This document shows positions 1 through 5,960 of a DNA stretch of 8,548 nt, piece after piece. The notes under the pieces are model-generated. The model made no database searches and was not told where the DNA came from. It saw only the letters and a list, made by a program, of their open reading frames with translations. A program made the translations under genes and the position numbers. Numbering within the stretch: the stretch's first letter is position 1; each line of letters opens with the position of its first letter. This DNA comes from an uncultured Sutterella sp. (GTDB lineage: Bacteria; Pseudomonadota; Gammaproteobacteria; Burkholderiales; Burkholderiaceae_F), in the NCBI GenBank assembly GCA_905192805.1, contig CAJJMF010000111.1:1-8548 (forward strand), read 5' to 3'.

Positions 1-300
1 ATTCGTTTGTTGGATGCGGCGCATCCTGGGTCGGGCCAAGCCTTTGATGATCGCTGGTTAACCGAGGCCAGCCGCTTCACGGAGGATGAGCGTGGTTTTT
101 GGCTCGCGGGGGGATTGAGTGCCGAGACGGTGAGTAGGGCGATTGAGCGCAACCGTGCTTGGGGCCTCAAAGGGGTCGATGTCAGTAGTGGAATTGAAAC
201 CAACGGGGAAAAGGATCCCCAAAAAATGCAGGCCTTCGTGGACGCCGTGCGAAACGCGGAGTGCGGGAGCACGAAAGCAGAATGTGAGCGGGCTCGTTAA
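1..300 (+). CDS. trpF: Phosphoribosylanthranilate isomerase, C-terminal part (5' end outside window)
   Basis: TrpF converts N-(5-phosphoribosyl)anthranilate to CdRP, a cytosolic step of tryptophan synthesis, in a (beta/alpha)8 barrel. Only the last 99 residues are present. The reading frame is open from base 1, so the TTG at 7 is an internal leucine and not a start. In the fragment, LLD at 3-5 matches the family strand carrying the catalytic general-acid Asp. LAGGLS at 35-40 and GVDVSSGIE at 58-66 are the two glycine-rich loops that bind the substrate phosphate at the C-terminal end of the barrel. GEKDPQKM at 69-76 is the usual start of the last helix. It ends 36 nt before trpB, so the two are almost certainly co-transcribed. 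The short polar tail after the last helix (NAECGSTKAECERAR) is not a conserved part of the family. Confidence 0.93.
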   Translation: MRLLDAAHPGSGQAFDDRWLTEASRFTEDERGFWLAGGLSAETVSRAIERNRAWGLKGVDVSSGIETNGEKDPQKMQAFVDAVRNAECGSTKAECERAR

Positions 301-323
301 CCCGCAGGGAAACCGAATTTTTT

Positions 324-328
324 AGGAG
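324..328 (+). promoter_or_regulatory. Ribosome binding site of trpB
   Basis: AGGAG lies 8 nt before the ATG at 337, in the 36-nt trpF-trpB gap. No hairpin or promoter is visible in this gap, which supports co-transcription of the two genes. Confidence 0.75.
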
Positions 329-336
329 TGTAAACC

Positions 337-1527
337 ATGACGCAATTGAAAGGACGTTTTGGCGTTCACGGCGGTCAGTACATACCCGAGACGCTTATGA
401 ATGCCGTCGATGAGCTCGAGAAAGCGTATTGTCACTACAAAGACGATCCCGAGTTTCGCGCGGAATTAGAAGCGCTGTTTAATGACTATGCAGGGCGCCC
501 TTCGCGACTCTACTTTGCGAAAAAAATGACCGAAGACTTGGGTGGGGCACAAATTTACTTAAAGCGTGAAGACCTGAACCACACGGGGGCTCACAAAATC
601 AACAATGTCCTAGGCCAAGCGTTGTTGGCGAAAAAAATGGGGAAAACCCGTTTAATCGCGGAAACGGGGGCTGGACAGCATGGGGTAGCCACCGCTACCG
701 CTGCGGCCCTCTTAGGGATGGAGTGCGTGGTCTTTATGGGGAAAGAGGATACCGAGCGACAGGCGTTAAATGTCTATCGTATGCGGCTCTTAGGGGCTAC
801 CGTGATTCCGGTCACGTCGGGCACGGGTACCCTTAAAGATGCTGTCTCTGAAGCGATGCGCGAATGGACCACCCGCATTGCCGATACGCACTACTGCTTG
901 GGGTCCGTGATGGGGCCGCATCCCTTCCCAACGATTGTGCGCGACTTCCAGGCGGTCATTTCCGAAGAAATCAAAACGCAGTGTCTGGCAAAAATTGGGC
1001 GCTTACCCGATGCCGTGATTGCTTGCGTGGGGGGTGGCTCGAACGCGATTGGGAGTTTCTACCACTTTATTAACGATCCTGAGGTGGCGCTGATTGGTTG
1101 CGAAGCCGCGGGTCGTGGAATAGATACGCCCGAAACGGCCGCGACGATCAACACAGGACGTCTGGGGATCTTTCATGGGATGAAGTCCTACTTCTGCCAA
1201 GACGAATTTGGTCAAATTGCGCCGGTGTACTCCATCTCTGCCGGGCTCGATTATCCGGGGGTAGGCCCTGAACACGCCTGGCTGCATGATATCGGCCGCG
1301 CCCAATATGTCGGCGTGACGGACGATGAGGCGGTGGACGCGTTTGAATACTTAGCCTGTACCGAAGGGATTATCCCGGCGATCGAATCCGCGCATGCCGT
1401 CGCTTATGCGCGTCAATTAGCGCCTACGATGGGGCGCGATAAGGTGATCGTGATTACCTTATCCGGACGTGGTGACAAAGACTGTGCGGCGATTGCCCGC
1501 TATCGTGGGGAGATGATTCATGAGTAA
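337..1527 (+). CDS. trpB: Tryptophan synthase beta chain
   Basis: TrpB is the PLP enzyme that joins indole, channelled from TrpA, with serine to give tryptophan; it works as an alpha2beta2 complex in the cytosol. The 396 residues match the family length, and numbering coincides with the well-studied enterobacterial enzyme over the first half. Lys87 in HTGAHKINN is the PLP Schiff-base lysine, and Glu109 in AETGAGQHG is the catalytic acid/base. GGGSNAIG at 232-239 is the PLP phosphate loop, Asp305 in GLDYPGVGPEH closes the active site, and LSGRGDKD at 375-382 contains the serine that contacts the PLP ring nitrogen. All key residues are intact. The start is fixed by the AGGAG at 324-328. The stop overlaps the trpA start by 8 nt, implying coupled translation. 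By recall, several stretches (KGRFGVHGGQYIPETLMNAV, DTHYCLGSVMGPHPFPTIV) are closest to clostridial TrpB; this needs a search. Confidence 0.98.
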   Translation: MTQLKGRFGVHGGQYIPETLMNAVDELEKAYCHYKDDPEFRAELEALFNDYAGRPSRLYFAKKMTEDLGGAQIYLKREDLNHTGAHKINNVLGQALLAKKMGKTRLIAETGAGQHGVATATAAALLGMECVVFMGKEDTERQALNVYRMRLLGATVIPVTSGTGTLKDAVSEAMREWTTRIADTHYCLGSVMGPHPFPTIVRDFQAVISEEIKTQCLAKIGRLPDAVIACVGGGSNAIGSFYHFINDPEVALIGCEAAGRGIDTPETAATINTGRLGIFHGMKSYFCQDEFGQIAPVYSISAGLDYPGVGPEHAWLHDIGRAQYVGVTDDEAVDAFEYLACTEGIIPAIESAHAVAYARQLAPTMGRDKVIVITLSGRGDKDCAAIARYRGEMIHE

Positions 1528-2290
1528 GATTGCCCAAGCATTTGCCAATAAAAAGGCCTTTATTGCCTTTATTACCTGTGGGGATCCTGACTTAGAGACG
1601 ACCGAAAAGGCCGTGCGTGAAATGGCCAAAGCGGGAGCTGCCCTGATTGAGTTGGGTATTCCATTTTCGGACCCAACCGCTGAGGGGCCGGTGATTCAGG
1701 CCGCCAATGTGCGTGCGCTCGCCGCGGGCACGACGACCGACAAGATTTTTGCCATGGTCGAGCGACTTCGTCAGGACGTGACGATCCCCATGGTGTTTAT
1801 GACCTACGCCAATGTCGTCTTTTCCTACGGTACGGAGCGCTTTATGGCGCGCTCGGCCGAGGTGGGTATCGATGGACTCATTTTGCCCGATGTGCCCTTT
1901 GAGGAAAAAGACGAGTTTGCGCCCGTGTGTGAACGCTACGGACTCGATTGGATCAGCTTTGTCGCGCCCACGTCGGAAGATCGTATTGAACGGATTGCGC
2001 GCGAAGCGAAAGGGTTTATTTATGTGATTTCGAGTTTGGGGGTCACTGGGGTACGTCAGTCCATTTCGACTGACTTATCGGGACTCATCGCGAAGATTCG
2101 TTCGGTCACCCAGACCCCCTGTGCCGTGGGATTTGGGATTGCAGAGCCGCAACAAGCGCGCGAGGTCAGTGCCGTGGCCGATGGCGTCATTGTCGGTTCC
2201 GCGATTGTGAAACGGGTGGCTCAGGCTGGTCGTGAGGCGCCTCAGGTCCTAGGGGAATACGTTAGGGCCATGGTGCAGGCCATGGGCTAA
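1520..2290 (+). CDS. trpA: Tryptophan synthase alpha chain
   Basis: TrpA cleaves indole-3-glycerol phosphate to indole and glyceraldehyde 3-phosphate and passes indole to TrpB through a tunnel. The protein is a 256-residue TIM barrel, slightly shorter than the enterobacterial 268. Catalytic Glu44 (Glu49 in Escherichia coli) lies in IELGIPFSDP. The second catalytic acid, Asp60 in E. coli, is Glu55 here (DPTAEGP), a conservative change that I recall from Firmicutes-type TrpA. The mobile loop 6 SSLGVTG is at 171-177, with phosphate-binding GFGI at 204-207 and GSAIV at 226-230. The ATG at 1520 lies inside the last codons of trpB (8-nt overlap), the usual trpBA coupling that supports equal subunit production. 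A strong terminator begins 30 nt after the stop, so trpA is the last gene of the operon. Confidence 0.97.
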   Translation: MSKIAQAFANKKAFIAFITCGDPDLETTEKAVREMAKAGAALIELGIPFSDPTAEGPVIQAANVRALAAGTTTDKIFAMVERLRQDVTIPMVFMTYANVVFSYGTERFMARSAEVGIDGLILPDVPFEEKDEFAPVCERYGLDWISFVAPTSEDRIERIAREAKGFIYVISSLGVTGVRQSISTDLSGLIAKIRSVTQTPCAVGFGIAEPQQAREVSAVADGVIVGSAIVKRVAQAGREAPQVLGEYVRAMVQAMG

Positions 2291-2319
2291 AGCGTGCGGG
2301 ATGTCTCGTCCGAGAAGAG

Positions 2320-2362
2320 GCTCTGAATCGAAGGGTAAATCGACTTCGTTCAGAGCTTTTTT
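2320..2362 (+). terminator. Intrinsic terminator of the trp operon
   Basis: GCTCTGAA at 2320-2327 plus CGAAG at 2329-2333 pair with CTTCG plus TTCAGAGC at 2344-2356. This gives 13 base pairs with a single bulged T at 2328 and a 10-nt loop, followed directly by TTTTTT at 2357-2362. It lies between trpA and the next promoter, on the strand of both. Confidence 0.9.
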
Positions 2363-2390
2363 CTCTACACGCCTAGCAACAAGAAAACCC

Positions 2391-2418
2391 TTGCATGCGA
2401 GGAGAATGTCGGTACAAT
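2391..2418 (+). promoter_or_regulatory. Sigma70-type promoter of the nfeD-qmcA unit
   Basis: TTGCAT at 2391-2396 and TACAAT at 2413-2418 are separated by 16 nt. The -10 box matches the consensus at 5 of 6 positions and the -35 box at its TTG core. It follows the trp terminator and would start transcription near 2425, leaving a leader of about 40 nt that contains the strong ribosome site before 2464. Confidence 0.65.
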
Positions 2419-2450
2419 GGATTTAAGCGTCCATACCCAATGGACAGACC

Positions 2451-2458
2451 AAAGGAGG
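2451..2458 (+). promoter_or_regulatory. Ribosome binding site that sets the nfeD start at 2464
   Basis: AAAGGAGG, a near-perfect Shine-Dalgarno, ends 5 nt before the ATG at 2464. It favours this start over the in-frame ATG at 2395, which lies inside the promoter and would add residues unlike the family. Confidence 0.85.
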
Positions 2459-2463
2459 CCCGA

Positions 2464-2898
2464 ATGCAGATTAGTCTCGACATCGTCTGGCTAGTGCTTG
2501 CCCTCGTTGTTGGGGGCGTCGAGTTGATGACGGGGACCGTATTTTTACTGGCAGTGAGTTTGGCACTTTTCGCGGGTGCGCTCAGTGCCTGGCTCGGTGC
2601 GACCCTGAGCCTACAGCTGGGCATCATTGCCTTAGTGACCGTCTTAGGCTGCACACTCATCGTATTAAAACGCCGACATCGTGAGCCCGATACGGTGGCG
2701 CAACCCGATCAGGGGCGACCCGTGCAGGTGGACGATGTGCAACCCGATGGTACGGCCGAAGTGATGTATCGCGGCGCACCGTGGCAAGCCCGTGCCAAAG
2801 TTGGGGTGTTAACCCCGGGCGCTTGGCAAATTGCCGAACTCGATGGTCCGTGTTTGGTCCTTGAACCCGCACAACGGGAGCCCAAGGACGTGTCCTAA
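2464..2898 (+). CDS. NfeD-like membrane protein (short form, partner of SPFH protein)
   Basis: This 144-residue protein has the architecture of short NfeD proteins (E. coli YbbJ type), without the ClpP-like protease domain of long NfeD. The N-terminal half is three tightly spaced hydrophobic segments at about 5-24, 26-45 and 50-67, then the basic stop KRRHR at 69-73. Residues about 82-136 are a soluble beta-rich OB-fold region ending in GPCLVLEP (GRPVQV, GTAEVMYRGAPWQARAK, PGAWQIAEL). The basic stretch after the last segment suggests that the OB domain faces the cytoplasm. Short NfeD proteins are almost always next to a slipin/QmcA gene, as here, and are thought to bind its oligomers in the inner membrane. 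The QmcA gene follows after 57 nt with no terminator between, so one mRNA from the promoter at 2391 is likely. Family assignment is good; the molecular role is inferred from relatives. Confidence 0.87.
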   Translation: MQISLDIVWLVLALVVGGVELMTGTVFLLAVSLALFAGALSAWLGATLSLQLGIIALVTVLGCTLIVLKRRHREPDTVAQPDQGRPVQVDDVQPDGTAEVMYRGAPWQARAKVGVLTPGAWQIAELDGPCLVLEPAQREPKDVS

Positions 2899-2955
2899 GT
2901 CTCGCATCGTCCGTCATTAAGTCCATTCGTCACACTTCAGAAGAGAACCACAATC

Positions 2956-3885
2956 ATGGAAGGAATTCTTATCGTTAGTATCGTTTTGGTGGCATTAGCG
3001 TTCTTATTCGCTGCACAGGCCATCAAGGTCGTTCCGCAACAGACCGCTTGGGTGGTGGAACGCTTGGGGAAATTTCATACCGTCTTAAACCCTGGGCTCA
3101 ACTTCATTATTCCCTTTATTGACCGCGTGGCCTATCGCCATACGTTAAAAGAAATCCCCTTGGATACCCCGAGTCAAGTCTGTATTACGCGCGACAACAC
3201 GCAGTTGAGCGTGGACGGGGTGCTCTTTTTCCAAGTGACCGACCCGCAGCGTGCTAGCTATGGGACGTCGAACTACGTGCTCGCCATTACGCAGTTGGCC
3301 CAGACCACGTTGCGTAGTGTCGTGGGTCGCATGGAATTGGATAAGACCTTTGAAGAGCGTGAATTGATCAACAAAGCCGTGGTAAGTGCCATTGACGAGG
3401 CGGCGCTTAACTGGGGCGTGAAGGTGCTTCGCTACGAAATTAAGGACTTAACGCCGCCCGCGGTGATTTTGCAGGCGATGCAACAACAAATTACGGCCGA
3501 ACGTGAAAAGCGCGCGGTAGTAGCTGCCTCCGAAGGGCGTAAGTTAGAACAGATTAACTTAGCGACGGGGGCTCGTGAAGCAGCGATTGCAAAGTCCGAA
3601 GGGGAAAAGCAAGCGGAAATCAACAAGGCTGAAGGGCAGGCCGCGGCAACGCTCGCGATTGCGACGGCCACCGCTGAAGCGCTACGCCGTATTGCGGAAG
3701 CGACCCAAACGGAAGGTGGTATGAATGCGGTGAATTTGAAGATCGCTGAGCAGTATGTGGATGCGTTTGCGAACTTAGCCAAGACCAACAACACGTTGAT
3801 CGTGCCCGGTAACTTGGGCGACATGAGTAGCATGATTGCCTCGGCCCTCAAGATCATGGAAGCGAACAAGACGCCCAAGGCCTAG
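2956..3885 (+). CDS. qmcA: SPFH/Band 7 (stomatin-prohibitin) protein, QmcA/slipin-like
   Basis: This 309-residue SPFH protein, of the same length as E. coli QmcA (about 305), probably forms large ring or cage oligomers in the inner membrane that organise protein quality control. One hydrophobic anchor is at residues 3-20, followed at once by the SPFH domain (about 22-185). The family hallmarks are KVVPQQTAWVVERLGKF at 24-40, LNPGLNFIIPFIDRV at 44-58, the segment TRDNTQLSVDGVLFFQV at 78-94, and LRSVVGRMELDKTFEER at 119-135. LRYEIKDLTPP at 158-168 is the conserved SPFH2 end. From about 185 to 250 runs an Ala/Glu/Lys/Gln-rich coiled coil (ASEGRKLEQ, KSEGEKQAEINKAEGQAAA). A short hydrophobic C-terminal part follows. 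It lies directly after the NfeD gene, the standard pairing, and before a terminator. The ribosome site is weak (AGAAGAGA), so expression may depend on upstream translation. Confidence 0.93.
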   Translation: MEGILIVSIVLVALAFLFAAQAIKVVPQQTAWVVERLGKFHTVLNPGLNFIIPFIDRVAYRHTLKEIPLDTPSQVCITRDNTQLSVDGVLFFQVTDPQRASYGTSNYVLAITQLAQTTLRSVVGRMELDKTFEERELINKAVVSAIDEAALNWGVKVLRYEIKDLTPPAVILQAMQQQITAEREKRAVVAASEGRKLEQINLATGAREAAIAKSEGEKQAEINKAEGQAAATLAIATATAEALRRIAEATQTEGGMNAVNLKIAEQYVDAFANLAKTNNTLIVPGNLGDMSSMIASALKIMEANKTPKA

Positions 3886-3913
3886 TGCCTAGTGGAGAGG
3901 GTCGAACTTCGTG

Positions 3914-3940
3914 AGGGGCGTTCACGCACGCCCCTTTTTT
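3914..3940 (+). terminator. Intrinsic terminator of the nfeD-qmcA unit
   Basis: AGGGGCGT at 3914-3921 pairs with ACGCCCCT at 3928-3935 around a 6-nt loop, with TTTTTT at 3935-3940. It begins 29 nt after the qmcA stop and immediately precedes the promoter of the next unit. Confidence 0.9.
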
Positions 3941-3948
3941 CCTTTGAT

Positions 3949-3977
3949 TTGGCGAACTCGCGTAAACCGTGTACACT
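3949..3977 (+). promoter_or_regulatory. Promoter of the four-gene small-protein unit
   Basis: TTGGCG at 3949-3954 and TACACT at 3972-3977 are separated by an ideal 17 nt; each box matches the sigma70 consensus at four positions. It lies right after a terminator and about 38 nt before the first ATG of the unit, so the four genes probably have their own transcript starting near 3984. Confidence 0.62.
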
Positions 3978-4015
3978 CTGCGACATACGCTTCAATTTTT
4001 GCGGGAACTCGTACT

Positions 4016-4528
4016 ATGTCCGATGAAACCACCCCTTCCTATGCTGTCACCGAAATCCCCAAACTGGCGGATCCTCAGGTCCTCAGTGAGATCTTGTTTT
4101 ACACGGGGATCGATGTGATCCGGCTTTACCTGAGTGAAGACGAAGGGGCTGCCGAACAGTATTCGGCTATTGTGTTTGGGGTCTCGGCCATGTTTATGGA
4201 CGCAGAGAGTTTTGTTCTGCCGGCTGGCTGGACACTCCCTAAAGTGGCAGCGCACCTGCGCGAGGCCTTAAAAGACGATTTAGCGAAGTTGCCGCGTGAA
4301 GAGCGCGAGTTGTTTAGTGATGATGAAACCATGCTGACGTTTGCGGTCGTGACGTGCTTTAATGAAGCGACGCATTATATGTCCGACTGGTGTGAACGCA
4401 CGGGGATTCATGAGACCGACGCCATCATCCAGGGCCTTTTATCGGACCCAGTATTTGAAAACATGTTTACGCTCTGGGCGAATTTGATTTTGGGCGACTT
4501 TGCCCAAACCGAAAAGGAAAACGAATGA
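4016..4528 (+). CDS. Unrecognised acidic helical protein, first of three tandem diverged paralogs
   Basis: I do not recognise this 170-residue protein. It is acidic, probably cytosolic (no signal peptide or membrane segment), and predicted mostly alpha-helical by eye. It shares a spaced pattern with the next two genes. After an N-terminal hydrophobic helix (QVLSEILFY, 21-29) come an acidic-aromatic turn AESF at 63-66, an amphipathic helix ending LREAL at 81-85, a core helix MLTFAVVTCFNEATHYM at 106-122, and a final LWANLI at 153-158. The interval from the turn Phe to the end of LREAL is 19 residues, identical in all three. ATG 4016 is chosen because the frame's earlier GTG at 3911 lies in the terminator hairpin, upstream of the promoter. 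The ribosome site before 4016 is weak (GGGA). The stop overlaps the next start (ATGA), so translation is coupled. A role in a complex with its neighbours is inference only. Confidence 0.8.
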   Translation: MSDETTPSYAVTEIPKLADPQVLSEILFYTGIDVIRLYLSEDEGAAEQYSAIVFGVSAMFMDAESFVLPAGWTLPKVAAHLREALKDDLAKLPREERELFSDDETMLTFAVVTCFNEATHYMSDWCERTGIHETDAIIQGLLSDPVFENMFTLWANLILGDFAQTEKENE

Positions 4529-5037
4529 CGCAAGACAATACCGATGTGACCACACAAGAGACCGAAGGCGCTGAGAATGAACCCTTAGTGCTGACGCCGG
4601 ACGTGTTGGAGCAGTTGCTTTTAGGGTGCTATTGGGAGATTCTCAAGCGCATGCGTCAAGTGGGTTTACAAGAACTCACTTCGGATCAGGCAGCGGAAAG
4701 TGATGACGTCATGGCTCGCCATTTGGCCCGTACGTTAATGGGTGAGAACGATGGTTTTATCGTTCAGTTACCACGCCAAGGAATGGCGATTGTTGAAGGC
4801 GTGAAAGCGCAATTACCACTGCACTTTACGGCGGATGCCCTTGCAGGGGTCGACACCGAAAATCCGCGTGCCATGATGGTGTATGTGTGTCGTCTTTTTG
4901 TGCGCGAGTGCTATCACAGCATTACCGCCGTGGGGTCGCGTCCGGACTTTAAACCTGAAATGATGCGCGAAGAAAGTATGGCGCATTCGGCCTTGTGGCG
5001 TCGCCACTTGTGCCAATTACCCGAAAGCATGAGTTAA
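4525..5037 (+). CDS. Unrecognised helical protein, second of three tandem diverged paralogs
   Basis: This 170-residue protein is of unknown function, cytosolic by the absence of signal or membrane segments. A disordered acidic, Thr/Glu-rich N-terminus (1-20) precedes the helix TPDVLEQLLLGCYWEILKRM at 24-43. The shared pattern follows: ENDGF at 74-78, an amphipathic helix ending VKAQL at 93-97 (again 19 residues after the Phe), core helix MMVYVCRLFVRECYHSI at 117-133, and LWRRHL at 157-162. Compared with its neighbours it is more basic near the end and carries four cysteines (35, 122, 129, 163) with no recognisable metal motif. Its ATG overlaps the preceding TGA by 4 nt and is preceded by AAGGAAA at 4514-4520. 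A 22-nt gap with a strong ribosome site leads to the next gene. Operon membership is well supported; function is not known. Confidence 0.82.
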   Translation: MTQDNTDVTTQETEGAENEPLVLTPDVLEQLLLGCYWEILKRMRQVGLQELTSDQAAESDDVMARHLARTLMGENDGFIVQLPRQGMAIVEGVKAQLPLHFTADALAGVDTENPRAMMVYVCRLFVRECYHSITAVGSRPDFKPEMMREESMAHSALWRRHLCQLPESMS

Positions 5038-5047
5038 CGTTTCGCCC

Positions 5048-5054
5048 AAAGGAG
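5048..5054 (+). promoter_or_regulatory. Ribosome binding site setting the start at 5060
   Basis: AAAGGAG ends 5 nt before the ATG at 5060. It confirms that the unusual Cys/Gly-rich N-terminus of this gene is translated and is not an artefact of choosing too early a start. Confidence 0.82.
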
Positions 5055-5059
5055 CGCGT

Positions 5060-5566
5060 ATGAGCAATTGTGCTTCCAACCGTTGTGGTCCCCGTGGTTG
5101 TGGGGGTGGCTGTTCGGACTTTAGTTCTAAGGCGGAGCAATTGCCGAACTTGCTGGCCATTGATGTCGTCGGAACGATTTTCGAACAAGCCATTCGCAAT
5201 ATGACGTTGCGTTGTGCCTCGCTTGAGTCTGGTTTGATGAGTCCCGAGGAGTACGACGAAGCCAAGTCGAAGTTAATTGACTGGTTGGTCGCGCTCTTTC
5301 GCGGTGAAAATCCGCACTTTGAAACCAATAGTGAATGGCACCAAGGGGCATTAGCGGACTTTTTGCGGGAAAAACTCAACCGCCCTACCGATAGCGACGC
5401 GGGGGTGTTGCGTTTTGCAATGACGCTCTTTGCGGACGATGCGGATCAAATGGCCCATGAGGTGGTGTCTCACGCGTCCGATGAGCGCAGTAACGCTGCC
5501 CGTAGTCAAGTGGCCAGTCTCTGGGCGCACTTAATGACAGGAGCGCCGGAGAGTTTTGAAGAGTAA
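5060..5566 (+). CDS. Unrecognised helical protein with Cys/Gly-rich N-terminal tip, third tandem paralog
   Basis: This 168-residue protein is of unknown function. It differs from the two genes before it by its first 18 residues, where Cys4, Cys9, Cys14 and Cys18 are spaced C-x4-C-x4-C-x3-C among Gly, Arg and Pro (RCGPRGCGGGC). That is a plausible metal or iron-sulfur binding or redox tip, although it matches no ligand pattern I know. The rest follows the shared plan: first helix LLAIDVVGTIFEQAI at 31-45, ENPHF at 83-87, amphipathic helix ending LREKL at 102-106 (19 residues after the Phe), core helix VLRFAMTLFADDADQMA at 116-132, and LWAHLM at 154-159. The body is acidic and cytosolic in character. 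The start is fixed by a strong ribosome site. The stop codon overlaps the ribosome site of the next gene, so the genes are translated from one message. Confidence 0.82.
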   Translation: MSNCASNRCGPRGCGGGCSDFSSKAEQLPNLLAIDVVGTIFEQAIRNMTLRCASLESGLMSPEEYDEAKSKLIDWLVALFRGENPHFETNSEWHQGALADFLREKLNRPTDSDAGVLRFAMTLFADDADQMAHEVVSHASDERSNAARSQVASLWAHLMTGAPESFEE

Positions 5567-5571
5567 GGAGG
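5565..5571 (+). promoter_or_regulatory. Ribosome binding site of the fourth gene, overlapping the previous stop codon
   Basis: AAGGAGG begins inside the TAA stop (5564-5566) of the third gene and ends 10 nt before the ATG at 5582. Ribosomes finishing the upstream gene sit on this site, which favours coupled expression of the two proteins. Confidence 0.75.
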
Positions 5572-5581
5572 GGAGACACTT

Positions 5582-5911
5582 ATGCCCAATCCTTTTACCA
5601 ACGATCCCGATGATTGGCGCAATGCGCCTACACGGAGTGAACTGCAACGCCGAGCCATTGAAGGACTCACGGACGAAGCGGTACGTCGCGTGATGGGGCG
5701 TATGACCCCTGAAGCGTTTCGTGCTTTACGTGCCGTAGGGCGCATGCGTAACCAGAGCCCCGAAGAGGCTCTGCGTGAAGAAATTCGCCTCTATATTGAG
5801 GAAAAAATCCCATTGCCCGACACCGAGACGCTCATTAGTGCCATGCGTGATCGGTTTTACCAAGCAGGGTATGCGATCGGTACCCTGAAGCGCTGGATTC
5901 AGAATCGCTAA
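5582..5911 (+). CDS. Small unrecognised protein with a ribbon-helix-helix-like segment
   Basis: This 109-residue protein is Arg-rich, without signal or membrane segments. I recognise no family with certainty. Residues about 42-74 (TPEAFRALRAVGRM, then a turn RNQSPEEALREEIRLYIEE) resemble the two helices of ribbon-helix-helix DNA-binding proteins, where a turn with S-x-E-E-A-L-R starts the second helix. The canonical beta-strand before them is not obvious, so this is suggestive only. The C-terminal part (RDRFYQAGYAIGTLKRWIQNR, from 89) is a basic amphipathic helix. It is the last gene of the unit: 15 nt after the third gene, with a strong ribosome site, and 12 nt before a terminator hairpin. 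It shows none of the spaced pattern of the three preceding genes. A regulator or accessory partner for them is possible; neither is shown. Confidence 0.78.
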   Translation: MPNPFTNDPDDWRNAPTRSELQRRAIEGLTDEAVRRVMGRMTPEAFRALRAVGRMRNQSPEEALREEIRLYIEEKIPLPDTETLISAMRDRFYQAGYAIGTLKRWIQNR

Positions 5912-5923
5912 TGGACAAGAAGG

Positions 5924-5960
5924 AAAGCCCACGGCTTGCGTAGTGCGAGAGTGGGCTTTT
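5924..5960 (+). terminator. Intrinsic terminator of the four-gene unit
   Basis: AAAGCCCAC at 5924-5932 pairs perfectly with GTGGGCTTT at 5951-5959. The loop is large (18 nt) and the T tract is TTTT, with a second TTTT nearby at 5964-5967. It begins 12 nt after the last stop of the unit. Confidence 0.82.

Noticed and set aside
2395..2463. Upstream in-frame ATG (2395) for the NfeD-like gene
   Set aside because: It overlaps the promoter and has no ribosome site, whereas ATG 2464 has AAAGGAGG 5 nt before it and starts directly at the membrane segment as in the family.
2291..2463. Search for a trp-type attenuator or leader peptide near the trp terminator
   Set aside because: The hairpin lies after trpA, not before the operon, and no short frame with tandem Trp codons precedes it. 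It is a plain terminator.
3432..3878. Minus-strand open frame (148 codons) opposite the qmcA coiled coil
   Set aside because: The Ala/Ser/Ile-rich product is the antisense of the Ala/Glu/Lys coiled coil. The plus-strand SPFH protein is unmistakable across the whole region.
3911..4015. N-terminal extension of the first small gene from the GTG at 3911
   Set aside because: This GTG lies within the terminator hairpin and upstream of the promoter boxes at 3949-3977; the extra residues would come from untranslated DNA. ATG 4016 is used.
4016..5566. TorD/DmsD-type molybdoenzyme chaperones for the three helical proteins
   Set aside because: They are small and helical like that family, but I see no E-P-x-D-H motif and no molybdoenzyme gene nearby, so the name would be a guess.
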